From Thiobacillus denitrificans (GTDB lineage: Bacteria > Pseudomonadota > Gammaproteobacteria > Burkholderiales > Thiobacillaceae): DNA of 12,101 nt. The position numbers were made by a program, and so were the translations under genes. Of this stretch, positions 1-6,704 are shown in pieces. Location: assembly GCA_002424845.1 (NCBI GenBank), contig DILD01000050.1, forward strand, positions 1 to 12,101. The letters are read 5' to 3'. Numbering within the stretch: the first letter of the stretch is position 1; each line of letters starts with the position of its first letter. The notes beneath the pieces were generated by a model. It was not told the DNA's origin. It made no database searches and saw nothing but the letters and a program-made list of their open reading frames with translations.

Positions 1-885
1 CAGGCGCGGCGCGCGCAGACGCAGCTAGGCGCATGGCTGGGGGCCTGGGCGACGGGCCGGCTCGGCTGGCCGGGGCGGACGATTGTTGTCGTGCTGACGC
101 TGATGCTGCTGCTGGCCGGCGTGCTGGTGCAGCTGGCGTCGGGCTATCACGTGTTCGGCACCGACAAGGTCGGGCAGGATGTGCTCTACATCAGTCTCAA
201 GAGCATCCGTACCGGTCTGGTCATCGGCACCCTCACCACACTGGTCACGCTGCCCCTGGCGATCGGCTTCGGCATCGCTGCCGGCTACTTCCGCGGCTGG
301 ATCGACGATGTCATCCAGTACATTTACACCGTGCTCAATTCCATTCCCGGCGTACTGCTGATCGCAGCGATGATCCTGATCGTGCAGGTCGCCATCGAAT
401 CCCATCCGGAGCTGTTCGACACGGCCGCGGCGCGTGCCGACATCCGCCTGCTGGCGCTCTGTCTGATCATGGGCGTGACCAGCTGGACCGGGCTCGCGCG
501 CCTGCTGCGCGGCGAATCGCTGAAGCTGCGCACGCTCGACTACGTCGAGGCGGCGCGCGCCTTCGGCGTGTCGCACAGCCGCATCATCAGCCGCCACATC
601 TTCCCCAACGTGTTCCACCTGGTGCTGATCGCCATCGTGCTGGATTTCTCCGGGCTGGTGCTGGCCGAGGCGGTGCTGTCCTACGTCGGCGTCGGCGTCG
701 ATCCCAGCATGTACAGCTGGGGCAACATGATCAATGGCGCGCGCCTCGAACTCGCGCGCGAGCCGGTCGTCTGGTGGCAACTGGGCGCGGCCTTCGTTTT
801 CATGTTTGCTCTGGTGCTGGCCGCCAATCTGTTTGCCGACGGCGTGCGTGATGCCTTCGATCCGCGTCAGGGGGGGCGTCGATGA
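1..885 (+). CDS. Peptide-type ABC importer inner-membrane permease (DppC/OppC/YejE family), 5' end missing
   Basis: One of the two membrane subunits of an ABC importer for di/oligopeptides or similar solutes; it forms half of the inner-membrane channel. The frame is open from base 1 with no start that looks genuine, so the gene begins outside the window; the GTG at 91 lies inside the first membrane helix and is not believed. About 294 residues are visible. The family hallmark FGTDKVGQDVL follows the first helix (nt 154-186), and the EAA loop that docks on the ATPase (YVEAARAFG...IFPN) lies at nt 541-609. Several hydrophobic segments surround these, ending in a short charged tail. The stop overlaps the ATG of the ATP-binding gene by 4 bases (ATGA, 882-885), indicating one operon. 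Substrate cannot be told from the permease; peptide is the family default. Confidence 0.9.
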   Translation, partial: QARRAQTQLGAWLGAWATGRLGWPGRTIVVVLTLMLLLAGVLVQLASGYHVFGTDKVGQDVLYISLKSIRTGLVIGTLTTLVTLPLAIGFGIAAGYFRGWIDDVIQYIYTVLNSIPGVLLIAAMILIVQVAIESHPELFDTAAARADIRLLALCLIMGVTSWTGLARLLRGESLKLRTLDYVEAARAFGVSHSRIISRHIFPNVFHLVLIAIVLDFSGLVLAEAVLSYVGVGVDPSMYSWGNMINGARLELAREPVVWWQLGAAFVFMFALVLAANLFADGVRDAFDPRQGGRR

Positions 886-2843
886 AACCCTTGCTCGAGG
901 TGCACAACCTCGTGACCAGCTTCGGCGCCACGCGCGTGGTCGACGGCGTTTCGTTCCGGGTCGCGACCGGCGAGACTTACGCGCTGCTGGGCGAGTCCGG
1001 CTGTGGCAAGTCGATGACGGCTTTGTCGCTGATGCGACTGCTGCCGGATGGCGGGCGCATCACGTCAGGCAGCGTGCATCTGGGCAAAATCGATGTGCTG
1101 GCCCTGCCCGAACGCGCCATGCGTGATGTGCGGGGCGGACGGATGGCGATGATTTTCCAGGAGCCGATGCTGGCGCTGAACCCGGTTGTCAAAGTAGGCG
1201 ATCAAATCGGCGAGGCTTTGTCGCTGCACCGGGGATGGGGCGGGCAGGCCGCACACGATGCCGCAAGCGGATTGCTCGACGCGGTAGGCGTACCGGATGC
1301 GGCGCGCCGGCTTGACAGCTATCCGTTCGAATTGTCGGGCGGCTTGCGCCAGCGGATCATGATCGCGATGGCGCTGGCGGGTGAGCCCGAACTGCTGATT
1401 GCCGACGAGCCGACCACGGCGCTTGATGTCACCATCCAGGCGCAGGTGCTCGACGTGCTGCGCAGGCTCAAGGTCGAGCGGCAGATGGGCATGCTGCTGA
1501 TCACGCACGACCTCGGTGTGGTGGCGGAGAATGCCGACCGCGTTGGCGTGATGTATGCCGGCGAATTGGTGGAGGAGGGCGCGCGCGATGCGTTCTTCGC
1601 GTCCCCGCAGCATCCATACACCCGCATGCTGTTCGAAGCCTTGCCGCACCCCAGCGACAGCGGGCGGCTGACCACGATTCCCGGCCAGGTGCCGCCGCTC
1701 GACGGCTCGCTCGTTGGTTGCCGCTTTGCGCCGCGCTGCCCACATGCCATTGCGCGCTGCCGCAACGAATCGCCGGGCTGGCAGGAATTCGACGGTCAGC
1801 GGGTACGCTGCCATCTGGCGGGCAGTTTGCCCGCCGCCAGCGTGCGCGAGTCCGCCGTACAGACTGTCCCCGCTGCGGCGCAGCCGCTGCTTCAGGTCGA
1901 AGGCCTCAAGGTATATTTCCCGGTCCGGCGCGGCTTCATCCAGCGTACGGTGGGTCATGTTCGCGCGGTCGATGACGTTTCGCTCGACATAAGGGCGGGC
2001 CGCACGCTCGCGCTGGTGGGCGAATCAGGCTGCGGCAAGACCACGGTGGGCAAGGCGCTGCTGCGGCTGATCGACCCGACGGCGGGTCATGTCGCCCTCG
2101 GCGGCGAAACCATCACAGAAAAGAATGTGGCCACTCTGCGGCGGCAGGCGCAGATGGTGTTCCAGGATCCCTTCAGTTCGCTCAACCCGCGCATGCGGGT
2201 GTCGGATATTCTGCTCGAGGGCATGGATGCGCTGGGCGTGGGGGCGGCCGGACAGCGCCGTGATGCGGTGGCCCAATTGCTTCGCCAGGTGGGGCTGCCA
2301 GACGATGCCGGCGGCCGCTATCCGCATGCGTTCTCGGGCGGGCAGCGACAGCGCATCGCGATTGCGCGGGCACTCGCAGTCTCGCCCCGGCTGGTGATCT
2401 GCGACGAGCCGACCAGTGCGCTCGACGTGTCGGTGCAGGCGCAGATACTGAACCTGCTGAAGGATCTGCAAAACGAACTGGGTCTGGCTTATTTGTTCAT
2501 CACGCACAACCTTGCGGTGGTGGAATACCTGGCGCACGAGGTGGCGGTGATGTATCTCGGCCGCATCGTCGAACACGGCAGTGCGGCCGATGTATTGCGC
2601 GCGCCACGCCACCCTTATACCCGGGCGCTGGTGAGCGCCGTACCGAGCATCGAGCCGCAGGCCGGAGACGGCATCATTCGGCTGGCGGGTGATCAGCCTT
2701 CGCCGCTCAACCCGCCTGCCGGCTGCCACTTCCATCCGCGTTGCCCGCAGGCCAGCGAAGCCTGCAGACAAACCTATCCCGGGCGCACCGATCTGGGTAG
2801 CGGACACTGGGTGCGCTGCCATTGGGTCGCGGCCCAAATTTAG
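882..2843 (+). CDS. Fused double ATP-binding subunit of a peptide-type ABC importer (DppD-DppF / YejF / GsiA type)
   Basis: A 653-residue protein carrying both nucleotide-binding domains that power the neighbouring permease by ATP hydrolysis on the cytoplasmic face. Domain 1: Walker A GESGCGKS (37-44), Q-loop Gln93, signature LSGGL (151-155), Walker B LLIADEP with Glu176, switch His209. Domain 2: Walker A GESGCGKTT (380-388), Q-loop Gln428, signature FSGGQ (484-488), Walker B with Glu509, His542. Each half ends in an oligopeptide-transporter C-terminal extension containing HPYTR and four cysteines (280/286/293/310 and 615/621/628/646). Family members of this type are usually DppD and DppF as separate proteins, or fused as in YejF and GsiA. 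The ATG overlaps the permease stop and has a G-rich Shine-Dalgarno a few bases upstream. The signature of domain 1 has Leu where Gln or Met is common; otherwise both sites look intact. Substrate remains inferred. Confidence 0.95.
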   Translation: MKPLLEVHNLVTSFGATRVVDGVSFRVATGETYALLGESGCGKSMTALSLMRLLPDGGRITSGSVHLGKIDVLALPERAMRDVRGGRMAMIFQEPMLALNPVVKVGDQIGEALSLHRGWGGQAAHDAASGLLDAVGVPDAARRLDSYPFELSGGLRQRIMIAMALAGEPELLIADEPTTALDVTIQAQVLDVLRRLKVERQMGMLLITHDLGVVAENADRVGVMYAGELVEEGARDAFFASPQHPYTRMLFEALPHPSDSGRLTTIPGQVPPLDGSLVGCRFAPRCPHAIARCRNESPGWQEFDGQRVRCHLAGSLPAASVRESAVQTVPAAAQPLLQVEGLKVYFPVRRGFIQRTVGHVRAVDDVSLDIRAGRTLALVGESGCGKTTVGKALLRLIDPTAGHVALGGETITEKNVATLRRQAQMVFQDPFSSLNPRMRVSDILLEGMDALGVGAAGQRRDAVAQLLRQVGLPDDAGGRYPHAFSGGQRQRIAIARALAVSPRLVICDEPTSALDVSVQAQILNLLKDLQNELGLAYLFITHNLAVVEYLAHEVAVMYLGRIVEHGSAADVLRAPRHPYTRALVSAVPSIEPQAGDGIIRLAGDQPSPLNPPAGCHFHPRCPQASEACRQTYPGRTDLGSGHWVRCHWVAAQI

Positions 2844-2856
2844 ACATTTCTGATAT

Positions 2857-2860
2857 GGAG
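2857..2860 (+). promoter_or_regulatory. Shine-Dalgarno GGAG that selects the GTG start at 2867
   Basis: GGAG stands 6 bases before GTG 2867. The in-frame ATG at 2855 overlaps this motif and has no ribosome-binding sequence of its own, and a TTG at 2822 lies inside the preceding ATPase gene. I therefore place the start at 2867. Confidence 0.55.
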
Positions 2861-2866
2861 ATTCAA

Positions 2867-3064
2867 GTGAATACCGGTAAACGCAGTCAAAACTTCTGGA
2901 TCGGCAACGGCATCCTCGTCATCGCCATGTTGACCCTGTTTTTCATGGGCCCGCTGTCCGAAGCCTGGGGGATATGGGCGGCCGTGTTATGGATGGTGCT
3001 GGCTGCCGTGGGCATGGCGCTGGTGATGTCGGACAAGTCCGGTGAACCGCCTTCACCAGACTGA
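2867..3064 (+). CDS. Small two-helix membrane protein of unknown function
   Basis: I do not recognise a named family. From GTG 2867 it is 65 residues: a short polar N-terminus (MNTGKRSQNFW), two hydrophobic segments at about 13-29 and 33-54 separated by a short GPLSEAWG turn, and a polar tail rich in Ser, Pro and acidic residues. This predicts a small inner-membrane hairpin protein with both ends on the same side. It follows the ABC ATPase gene by 23 bases on the same strand, so it is probably cotranscribed, but nothing shows a role in transport. Its stop lies 10 bases from the convergent gloB stop. An alternative start at ATG 2855 would add four residues. Confidence 0.65.
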   Translation: MNTGKRSQNFWIGNGILVIAMLTLFFMGPLSEAWGIWAAVLWMVLAAVGMALVMSDKSGEPPSPD

Positions 3065-3074
3065 GCGGATGCGG

Positions 3075-3845
3075 TCAGCTGTCCCAGGCATCCTTGGCCG
3101 CGCGGATCGCGCCGAATACCTCGCTCGGCTCGGGATGCGGACATTTCAGGTAGGCGGCGGCAAATGCCGTCATGTCGGGATCGTGAAAACGCAGAAAGGG
3201 ATTGGTGGCTTTTTCCCGGGCCAGGGAGGAAGGCAGGGTGGGGCGGTTTTGCGCACGCAGGGCGCGATCCTCGCGTTCGCGCTCCAGCAGGGCCGGATTG
3301 CTGCCGTCGATGGTTTTGGCGAATGCAATATTGGTGAGGGTGTATTCGTGCGCGCAACAGACCTGGGTCGCATCGGGCAGCGATAAAATGGCATCGAGGC
3401 TGGCGGCCATCATCTCAGGCGTGCCCTCGAACAGCTTGCCGCAGCCGCAGCCGAATACGGTGTCGCCGCAGAACAGGCAGCCGTGTCCGACATAGCTGAT
3501 GTGGTCGAGCGTGTGGCCGGGCGTGGCCAGGACGTCGAAGTGCAAGCCGGGCTCGGCAAGATTCAGCTTGTCGCCGCCGCGCAGGACGTGGGTGACTGCG
3601 GGGATGCGCGGGTTGTCGGGGGCATAGACCGCGCAGCCGGTGCGTTGGCGCAGGAGGACGTTGCCGCCCGTATGGTCTCGGTGATGGTGGGTGATCAGCA
3701 CGGCCGAAAGCGTCAGTCGGTTCGCGTCGAGAAAGTCGAGCAGCGGATCTGGATCGCCCGGATCGACCGCAACGGCATGACGGCCGTCGTGCCATACCCA
3801 GATGTAGTTGTCGTCGAACGCGGGCAGGGAAATCAGGGTCAACAT
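3075..3845 (-). CDS. gloB: Hydroxyacylglutathione hydrolase (glyoxalase II)
   Basis: Cytoplasmic metallo-beta-lactamase-fold enzyme that hydrolyses S-lactoylglutathione to lactate and glutathione, the second step of methylglyoxal detoxification. The 256-residue product has the usual length. Metal ligands are visible: THHHRDH (His53, His55, Asp57, His58), His111 in ATPGHTLDH, Asp128 in CGDTVFGCGCGKLFEG, and His166 in CCAHEYT. The C-terminal part carries the NPFLR motif typical of glyoxalase II, which separates it from generic metallo-hydrolases. The ATG at 3845 begins MLTLISLPAFDDNYIW, matching the conserved family start; a TTG six codons upstream adds an unconserved leader and is rejected. 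No clear Shine-Dalgarno is seen. It is transcribed divergently from the YafS-like gene across only 29 bases, the same pairing known in E. coli. Confidence 0.97.
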   Translation of the reverse strand: MLTLISLPAFDDNYIWVWHDGRHAVAVDPGDPDPLLDFLDANRLTLSAVLITHHHRDHTGGNVLLRQRTGCAVYAPDNPRIPAVTHVLRGGDKLNLAEPGLHFDVLATPGHTLDHISYVGHGCLFCGDTVFGCGCGKLFEGTPEMMAASLDAILSLPDATQVCCAHEYTLTNIAFAKTIDGSNPALLEREREDRALRAQNRPTLPSSLAREKATNPFLRFHDPDMTAFAAAYLKCPHPEPSEVFGAIRAAKDAWDS

Positions 3846-3874
3846 GACTAGGTGGCCAGACAAAAGGAACGGCT

Positions 3875-4612
3875 ATGTTATCCAAGCTGAACACGGAATG
3901 GTTTGAAACACCGCTGGGGCAGCATCTGCTGTTTCGCGAGCAGCGCTATTTCGACAATGCGGTGTCGGATGTGTTCGGCTTCAATGCGGTGCAGGTCGGG
4001 CTGCCCGAGATTGATTTCCTGCGTAACAGCCGCATCCCGCTGCGCGTGACCTGTGCGGTCGAGTCGGCCGCTCACGTGCAGGCCGACCCCATGTTCCTGC
4101 CGTTCGAAAGCCAGTCGCTCGATCTGCTGCTGCTGCCGCACGTGCTTGAATTCAGTGCCAATCCGCATCAGGTGCTGCGCGAGGCCGAGCGTGTACTGCG
4201 CCCGGAAGGCCGCCTGGTCATGGCCGGTTTCAATCCGCGCAGCCTGTGGGGGCTGGCGCGCATCCTGCAGGGCGGCGAGCGCGGTTATCCCTGGAACGGC
4301 AATTTCCTCAACATCTCACGGGTGAAGGACTGGATGGTTCTGCTGGGCATGGAAGTGGCGGCTGGCAGCATGTGCTGTTATCGCCCCCCGATCAATCGCG
4401 AAAACTGGCTGCGCCGGCTGCGTTTCATGGAGCCGGCCGGCGATCGCTGGTGGGCGATGGGCGGAGGCGTCTATTTCCTGCAGGCGGTGAAGCGCGTGCA
4501 TGGCATGAATATTATTCTGCCGCAATGGAAAACGCCGGTGGCCCAGCGTTTATTATCGCCTGCTGCCAAAGTCATCAATCTCAAACAATATCGGGTCCGT
4601 CGTGAACGCTGA
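3875..4612 (+). CDS. YafS-like class I methyltransferase-fold protein
   Basis: A 245-residue protein resembling E. coli YafS, whose function is not established, and the Methyltransf_11 group. The best-preserved part is VQADPMFLPFESQSLDLLLL (68-87), followed by HVLEFSANPHQVLREAERVL and the strand GRLVMAGFNPRS (112-123), which in this fold correspond to the later SAM-binding and core motifs. The glycine-rich motif I expected near residues 38-48 is poor (AVQVGLPEID), so SAM binding is uncertain. The ATG has a clear AAGGAA Shine-Dalgarno at 3864-3869. Its 3' end overlaps rnhA by 11 bases, so it heads the rnhA-dnaQ transcription unit. The gloB-yafS-rnhA-dnaQ cluster supports orthology with YafS. 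The substrate is unknown. Confidence 0.85.
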   Translation: MLSKLNTEWFETPLGQHLLFREQRYFDNAVSDVFGFNAVQVGLPEIDFLRNSRIPLRVTCAVESAAHVQADPMFLPFESQSLDLLLLPHVLEFSANPHQVLREAERVLRPEGRLVMAGFNPRSLWGLARILQGGERGYPWNGNFLNISRVKDWMVLLGMEVAAGSMCCYRPPINRENWLRRLRFMEPAGDRWWAMGGGVYFLQAVKRVHGMNIILPQWKTPVAQRLLSPAAKVINLKQYRVRRER

Positions 4613-5048
4613 CACCATTTATATCTACAGTGATGGGGCCTGCAAGGGCAATCCCGGCGCGGGCGGCTGGGGTGCACTGCTGATTTCAGGCGGCCATCGC
4701 AAGGAAATCAGCGGCGGCGAGGCCAACACCACCAACAACCGGATGGAAATGACCGCGGTGATCCGTGCGCTGGAATCGCTCAAGCGCCCGTCCACGGTCG
4801 AGGTCCACACCGATTCGCAATACGTGCAAAAGGGCATCAGCGAATGGATGCCAGGCTGGAAGCGGCGCAACTGGCGCACCGCCGACGGCAAGCCGGTCAA
4901 GAACCAGGATTTGTGGCTGCAACTGGATGCCCTGTCGCAGTTGCACCATGTCGAATGGAAGTGGGTGCGCGGCCATAACGGCCACCCCGAAAACGAGCGC
5001 GCCGATGCGCTGGCCAACCAGGGAGTGCTGCAGGCACTGCAAAACTGA
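4602..5048 (+). CDS. rnhA: Ribonuclease HI
   Basis: Endonuclease that cleaves the RNA strand of RNA-DNA hybrids, clearing R-loops and primer remnants. The 148-residue length is typical. The four catalytic acidic residues are in place: Asp11 (YSDGACKGNPG), Glu49 (TTNNRMEMTA), Asp71 (HTDSQYV) and Asp135 (NERADALAN). The WMPGWKRRNWRTADGKPVKN stretch (82-101) matches the basic handle that grips the hybrid in E. coli type enzymes, and the flexible-loop His125 is present in VRGHNGHPEN. The start is GTG 4602; no in-frame ATG precedes the catalytic Asp. It overlaps the YafS-like gene by 11 bases and is followed after one base by dnaQ, pointing to translational coupling. In E. coli rnhA and dnaQ are adjacent but divergent; here they are co-directional. 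Confidence 0.97.
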   Translation: MNADTIYIYSDGACKGNPGAGGWGALLISGGHRKEISGGEANTTNNRMEMTAVIRALESLKRPSTVEVHTDSQYVQKGISEWMPGWKRRNWRTADGKPVKNQDLWLQLDALSQLHHVEWKWVRGHNGHPENERADALANQGVLQALQN

Positions 5049-5049
5049 T

Positions 5050-5754
5050 ATGCGACAAATCATTCTCGACACCGAAACCACCGGCCTCGACCCCAACCAG
5101 GGACATCGCATCATCGAAGTGGCAGCGGTGGAAATGGTCAATCGGCGCCTGACCGGAAATCACCTGCACCGCTACGTCAATCCGGACCGCGATATTGATG
5201 TCGGCGCCATGCAGGTGCATGGCATCACGCCCGAATTCCTGCAGGACAAGCCGCGTTTTTCCGACATCGCGCAGGAATTCATCGAGTTCATCCAGGACGC
5301 CGAGCTCATCATTCACAACGCTCCCTTCGACGTCGGCTTTCTCAACATGGAATTGCGCCGGCTTGAAAAGGCGCCGTTGTCGAACTGGTGCGGCGACGTG
5401 ACCGATACCCTGGCCATGGCCAAGGCCCTGCATCCCGGTCAGCGCAACAACCTTGATGCGCTGTGCAAACGTTATGGCGTCGACAATGCGGCGCGCACCT
5501 TGCACGGGGCACTGCTCGACTGCGAACTGCTGGCAGCGGTGTACCTGGCGTTGACGCGCGGTCAGGAAAGCCTGTCGATCGGGCTGGAGGCCCGGAGCGG
5601 ACAGGCTTCCCACACGGCTGCCCTCGCGCGCCCTCGCCCGATACTCGTGCAGGCCTCTCCCGGGGAGCTCGACGCCCATAACAATCTGCTCGACACGATC
5701 GCAGGGGAAAGCAAGGGCACGTGCCTGTGGCGCATGGAGCCGGAGACGACTTGA
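5050..5754 (+). CDS. dnaQ: DNA polymerase III epsilon subunit (3'-5' proofreading exonuclease)
   Basis: DEDDh exonuclease that removes misincorporated bases in the replicative polymerase core. It has 234 residues, close to the E. coli protein. Exo I is ILDTETTGLDP (Asp7, Glu9), Exo II is HNAPFDVGFLNMEL (Asp94), and Exo III has His152 and Asp157 in LHGALLDCELLAAVY. QESLSI (172-177) sits where epsilon carries its beta-clamp-binding motif, and the residues after about 180 form the flexible linker and tail that in E. coli bind the alpha-subunit PHP domain. The reading frame is open upstream through rnhA, but ATG 5050, one base after the rnhA stop, gives the conserved N-terminus MRQIILDTETTG. The stop overlaps the TTG start of the binding-protein gene (TTGA), so the signalling genes downstream are probably on the same transcript. 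Confidence 0.97.
   Translation: MRQIILDTETTGLDPNQGHRIIEVAAVEMVNRRLTGNHLHRYVNPDRDIDVGAMQVHGITPEFLQDKPRFSDIAQEFIEFIQDAELIIHNAPFDVGFLNMELRRLEKAPLSNWCGDVTDTLAMAKALHPGQRNNLDALCKRYGVDNAARTLHGALLDCELLAAVYLALTRGQESLSIGLEARSGQASHTAALARPRPILVQASPGELDAHNNLLDTIAGESKGTCLWRMEPETT
5742..5745 (+). promoter_or_regulatory. Shine-Dalgarno GGAG that selects the TTG start at 5751
   Basis: GGAG lies 5 bases before TTG 5751, inside the last codons of dnaQ. It favours the TTG over the in-frame GTG codons at 5721 and 5727. The resulting N-terminus, MKRWLSRSF, is a normal positively charged signal-peptide start. Confidence 0.6.
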
Positions 5755-6704
5755 AACGTTGGCTTTCGCGTAGCTTCGCCATCCCGAGACATATTGCCTG
5801 GCTGGGCTGGGTTTGTGCCTGCCTGACACTGCTTCCCGGGCAGGCTGGCGCCGCAGTCGCGGTTGTGCTGAGCGAGGAATCGGCCGCCTATCAGGAAGCG
5901 TATCAGGCCATTCGGACGTTTCTGGGCGACACCGCTCAAGCCCTGGTTCGGTTAAAAGCCGGGGAGCTGACCCCATCCTCGATGGATGGCGTGAGCCTGG
6001 CCGTGGCGGTGGGAGTGCATGCGGCCGAAGCGCTGGCTGCGTTGCCAGGCCGCACGCCAGTGCTGGTGGTGATGGTGCCGCGTGCCTGGTATGCCAGAAC
6101 CGGACACACCCGTTTGAGCGAAGGCGGCCGACGCAGCGTCTCCGTCATCTACCTCGATCAGTCTTTCCAGCAGCAGGCGAAACTGATCCGACTGGCCATT
6201 CCGGGGGCGCGACGCGTGGGCGTTCTGCTGGGCAGCGGACAGGGCGACCTGGTCGACGAGCTGAAGGAGGCCTTGCGGGCGAATCAGCTCAGCCTGACGC
6301 ATGACATTCTGGACAGCGACGCCCGGCTGGTTCCGGCCATGGAGGGCGTGTTGTCGGGCTCCGATGTCCTGATGGCGCTGCCTGATGCGCAGGTATTCAA
6401 CCGCAACACCGCACAAAGCCTGTTTCTGACTACTTACCGCTACCGAACCCCGGTTCTTGGCTATTCGCAATCGATGACGCGAGCGGGGGCCTTGTTATCG
6501 CTGCATTCGAGTCCGGCTCAAATCGGGCGCCAGGCCGCTGAAACGATCACTCGTTCAATTCGTGGGGGCCCGGTGCGGTTGCCCCCGCCTGCGCATCCGA
6601 CGTATTTCAGCATCTCGGCCAATGCGCAGGTCGCCCACTCACTCGGTTACCCCCTGATTGCCGAAACCGAGCTGGAAAAACGTCTGGGGATGGCGCGGCC
6701 ATGA
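5751..6704 (+). CDS. Periplasmic substrate-binding protein, ABC_sub_bind/TrpX-like, probable ligand sensor
   Basis: A 317-residue secreted protein of the uncharacterised ABC-type periplasmic component family (ABC_sub_bind type). A signal peptide is visible: basic MKRWLSRSF, a hydrophobic stretch around 15-29, and a likely cleavage after QAGA (about residue 34). Mature-domain hallmarks are a Rossmann-like start (AVAVVLSEES), YLDQSFQQQAKLI (134-146), RRVGVLLGSG (154-163), LMALPDAQVFNRNT (207-220) and TPVLGYSQSMTRAGALLS (233-250). No permease or ATPase accompanies it; instead its stop overlaps by ATGA the start of a GGDEF-EAL membrane sensor. Inference: it captures a small ligand and reports to that sensor's periplasmic domain. 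The ligand cannot be named; some relatives are linked to aromatic amino acids. Start TTG 5751 overlaps the dnaQ stop by 4 bases. It could also serve a transporter encoded elsewhere. Confidence 0.85.
   Translation: MKRWLSRSFAIPRHIAWLGWVCACLTLLPGQAGAAVAVVLSEESAAYQEAYQAIRTFLGDTAQALVRLKAGELTPSSMDGVSLAVAVGVHAAEALAALPGRTPVLVVMVPRAWYARTGHTRLSEGGRRSVSVIYLDQSFQQQAKLIRLAIPGARRVGVLLGSGQGDLVDELKEALRANQLSLTHDILDSDARLVPAMEGVLSGSDVLMALPDAQVFNRNTAQSLFLTTYRYRTPVLGYSQSMTRAGALLSLHSSPAQIGRQAAETITRSIRGGPVRLPPPAHPTYFSISANAQVAHSLGYPLIAETELEKRLGMARP

Noticed and set aside
25..780. Long - strand open frame (251 codons) opposite the permease
   Set aside because: It is antisense to a clear membrane protein gene. Its product is His/Gln/Asp-rich without any domain, typical of the shadow frame of GC-rich coding DNA.
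4765..5049. N-terminal extension of dnaQ back into rnhA
   Set aside because: The extension is Arg/Ser/Cys-rich and unlike epsilon. ATG 5050 gives the conserved family N-terminus right after the rnhA stop.
4897..5976. 359-codon - strand open frame opposite rnhA, dnaQ and the binding protein
   Set aside because: It crosses three well-supported genes on the other strand and shows no recognisable motif or ribosome-binding site.
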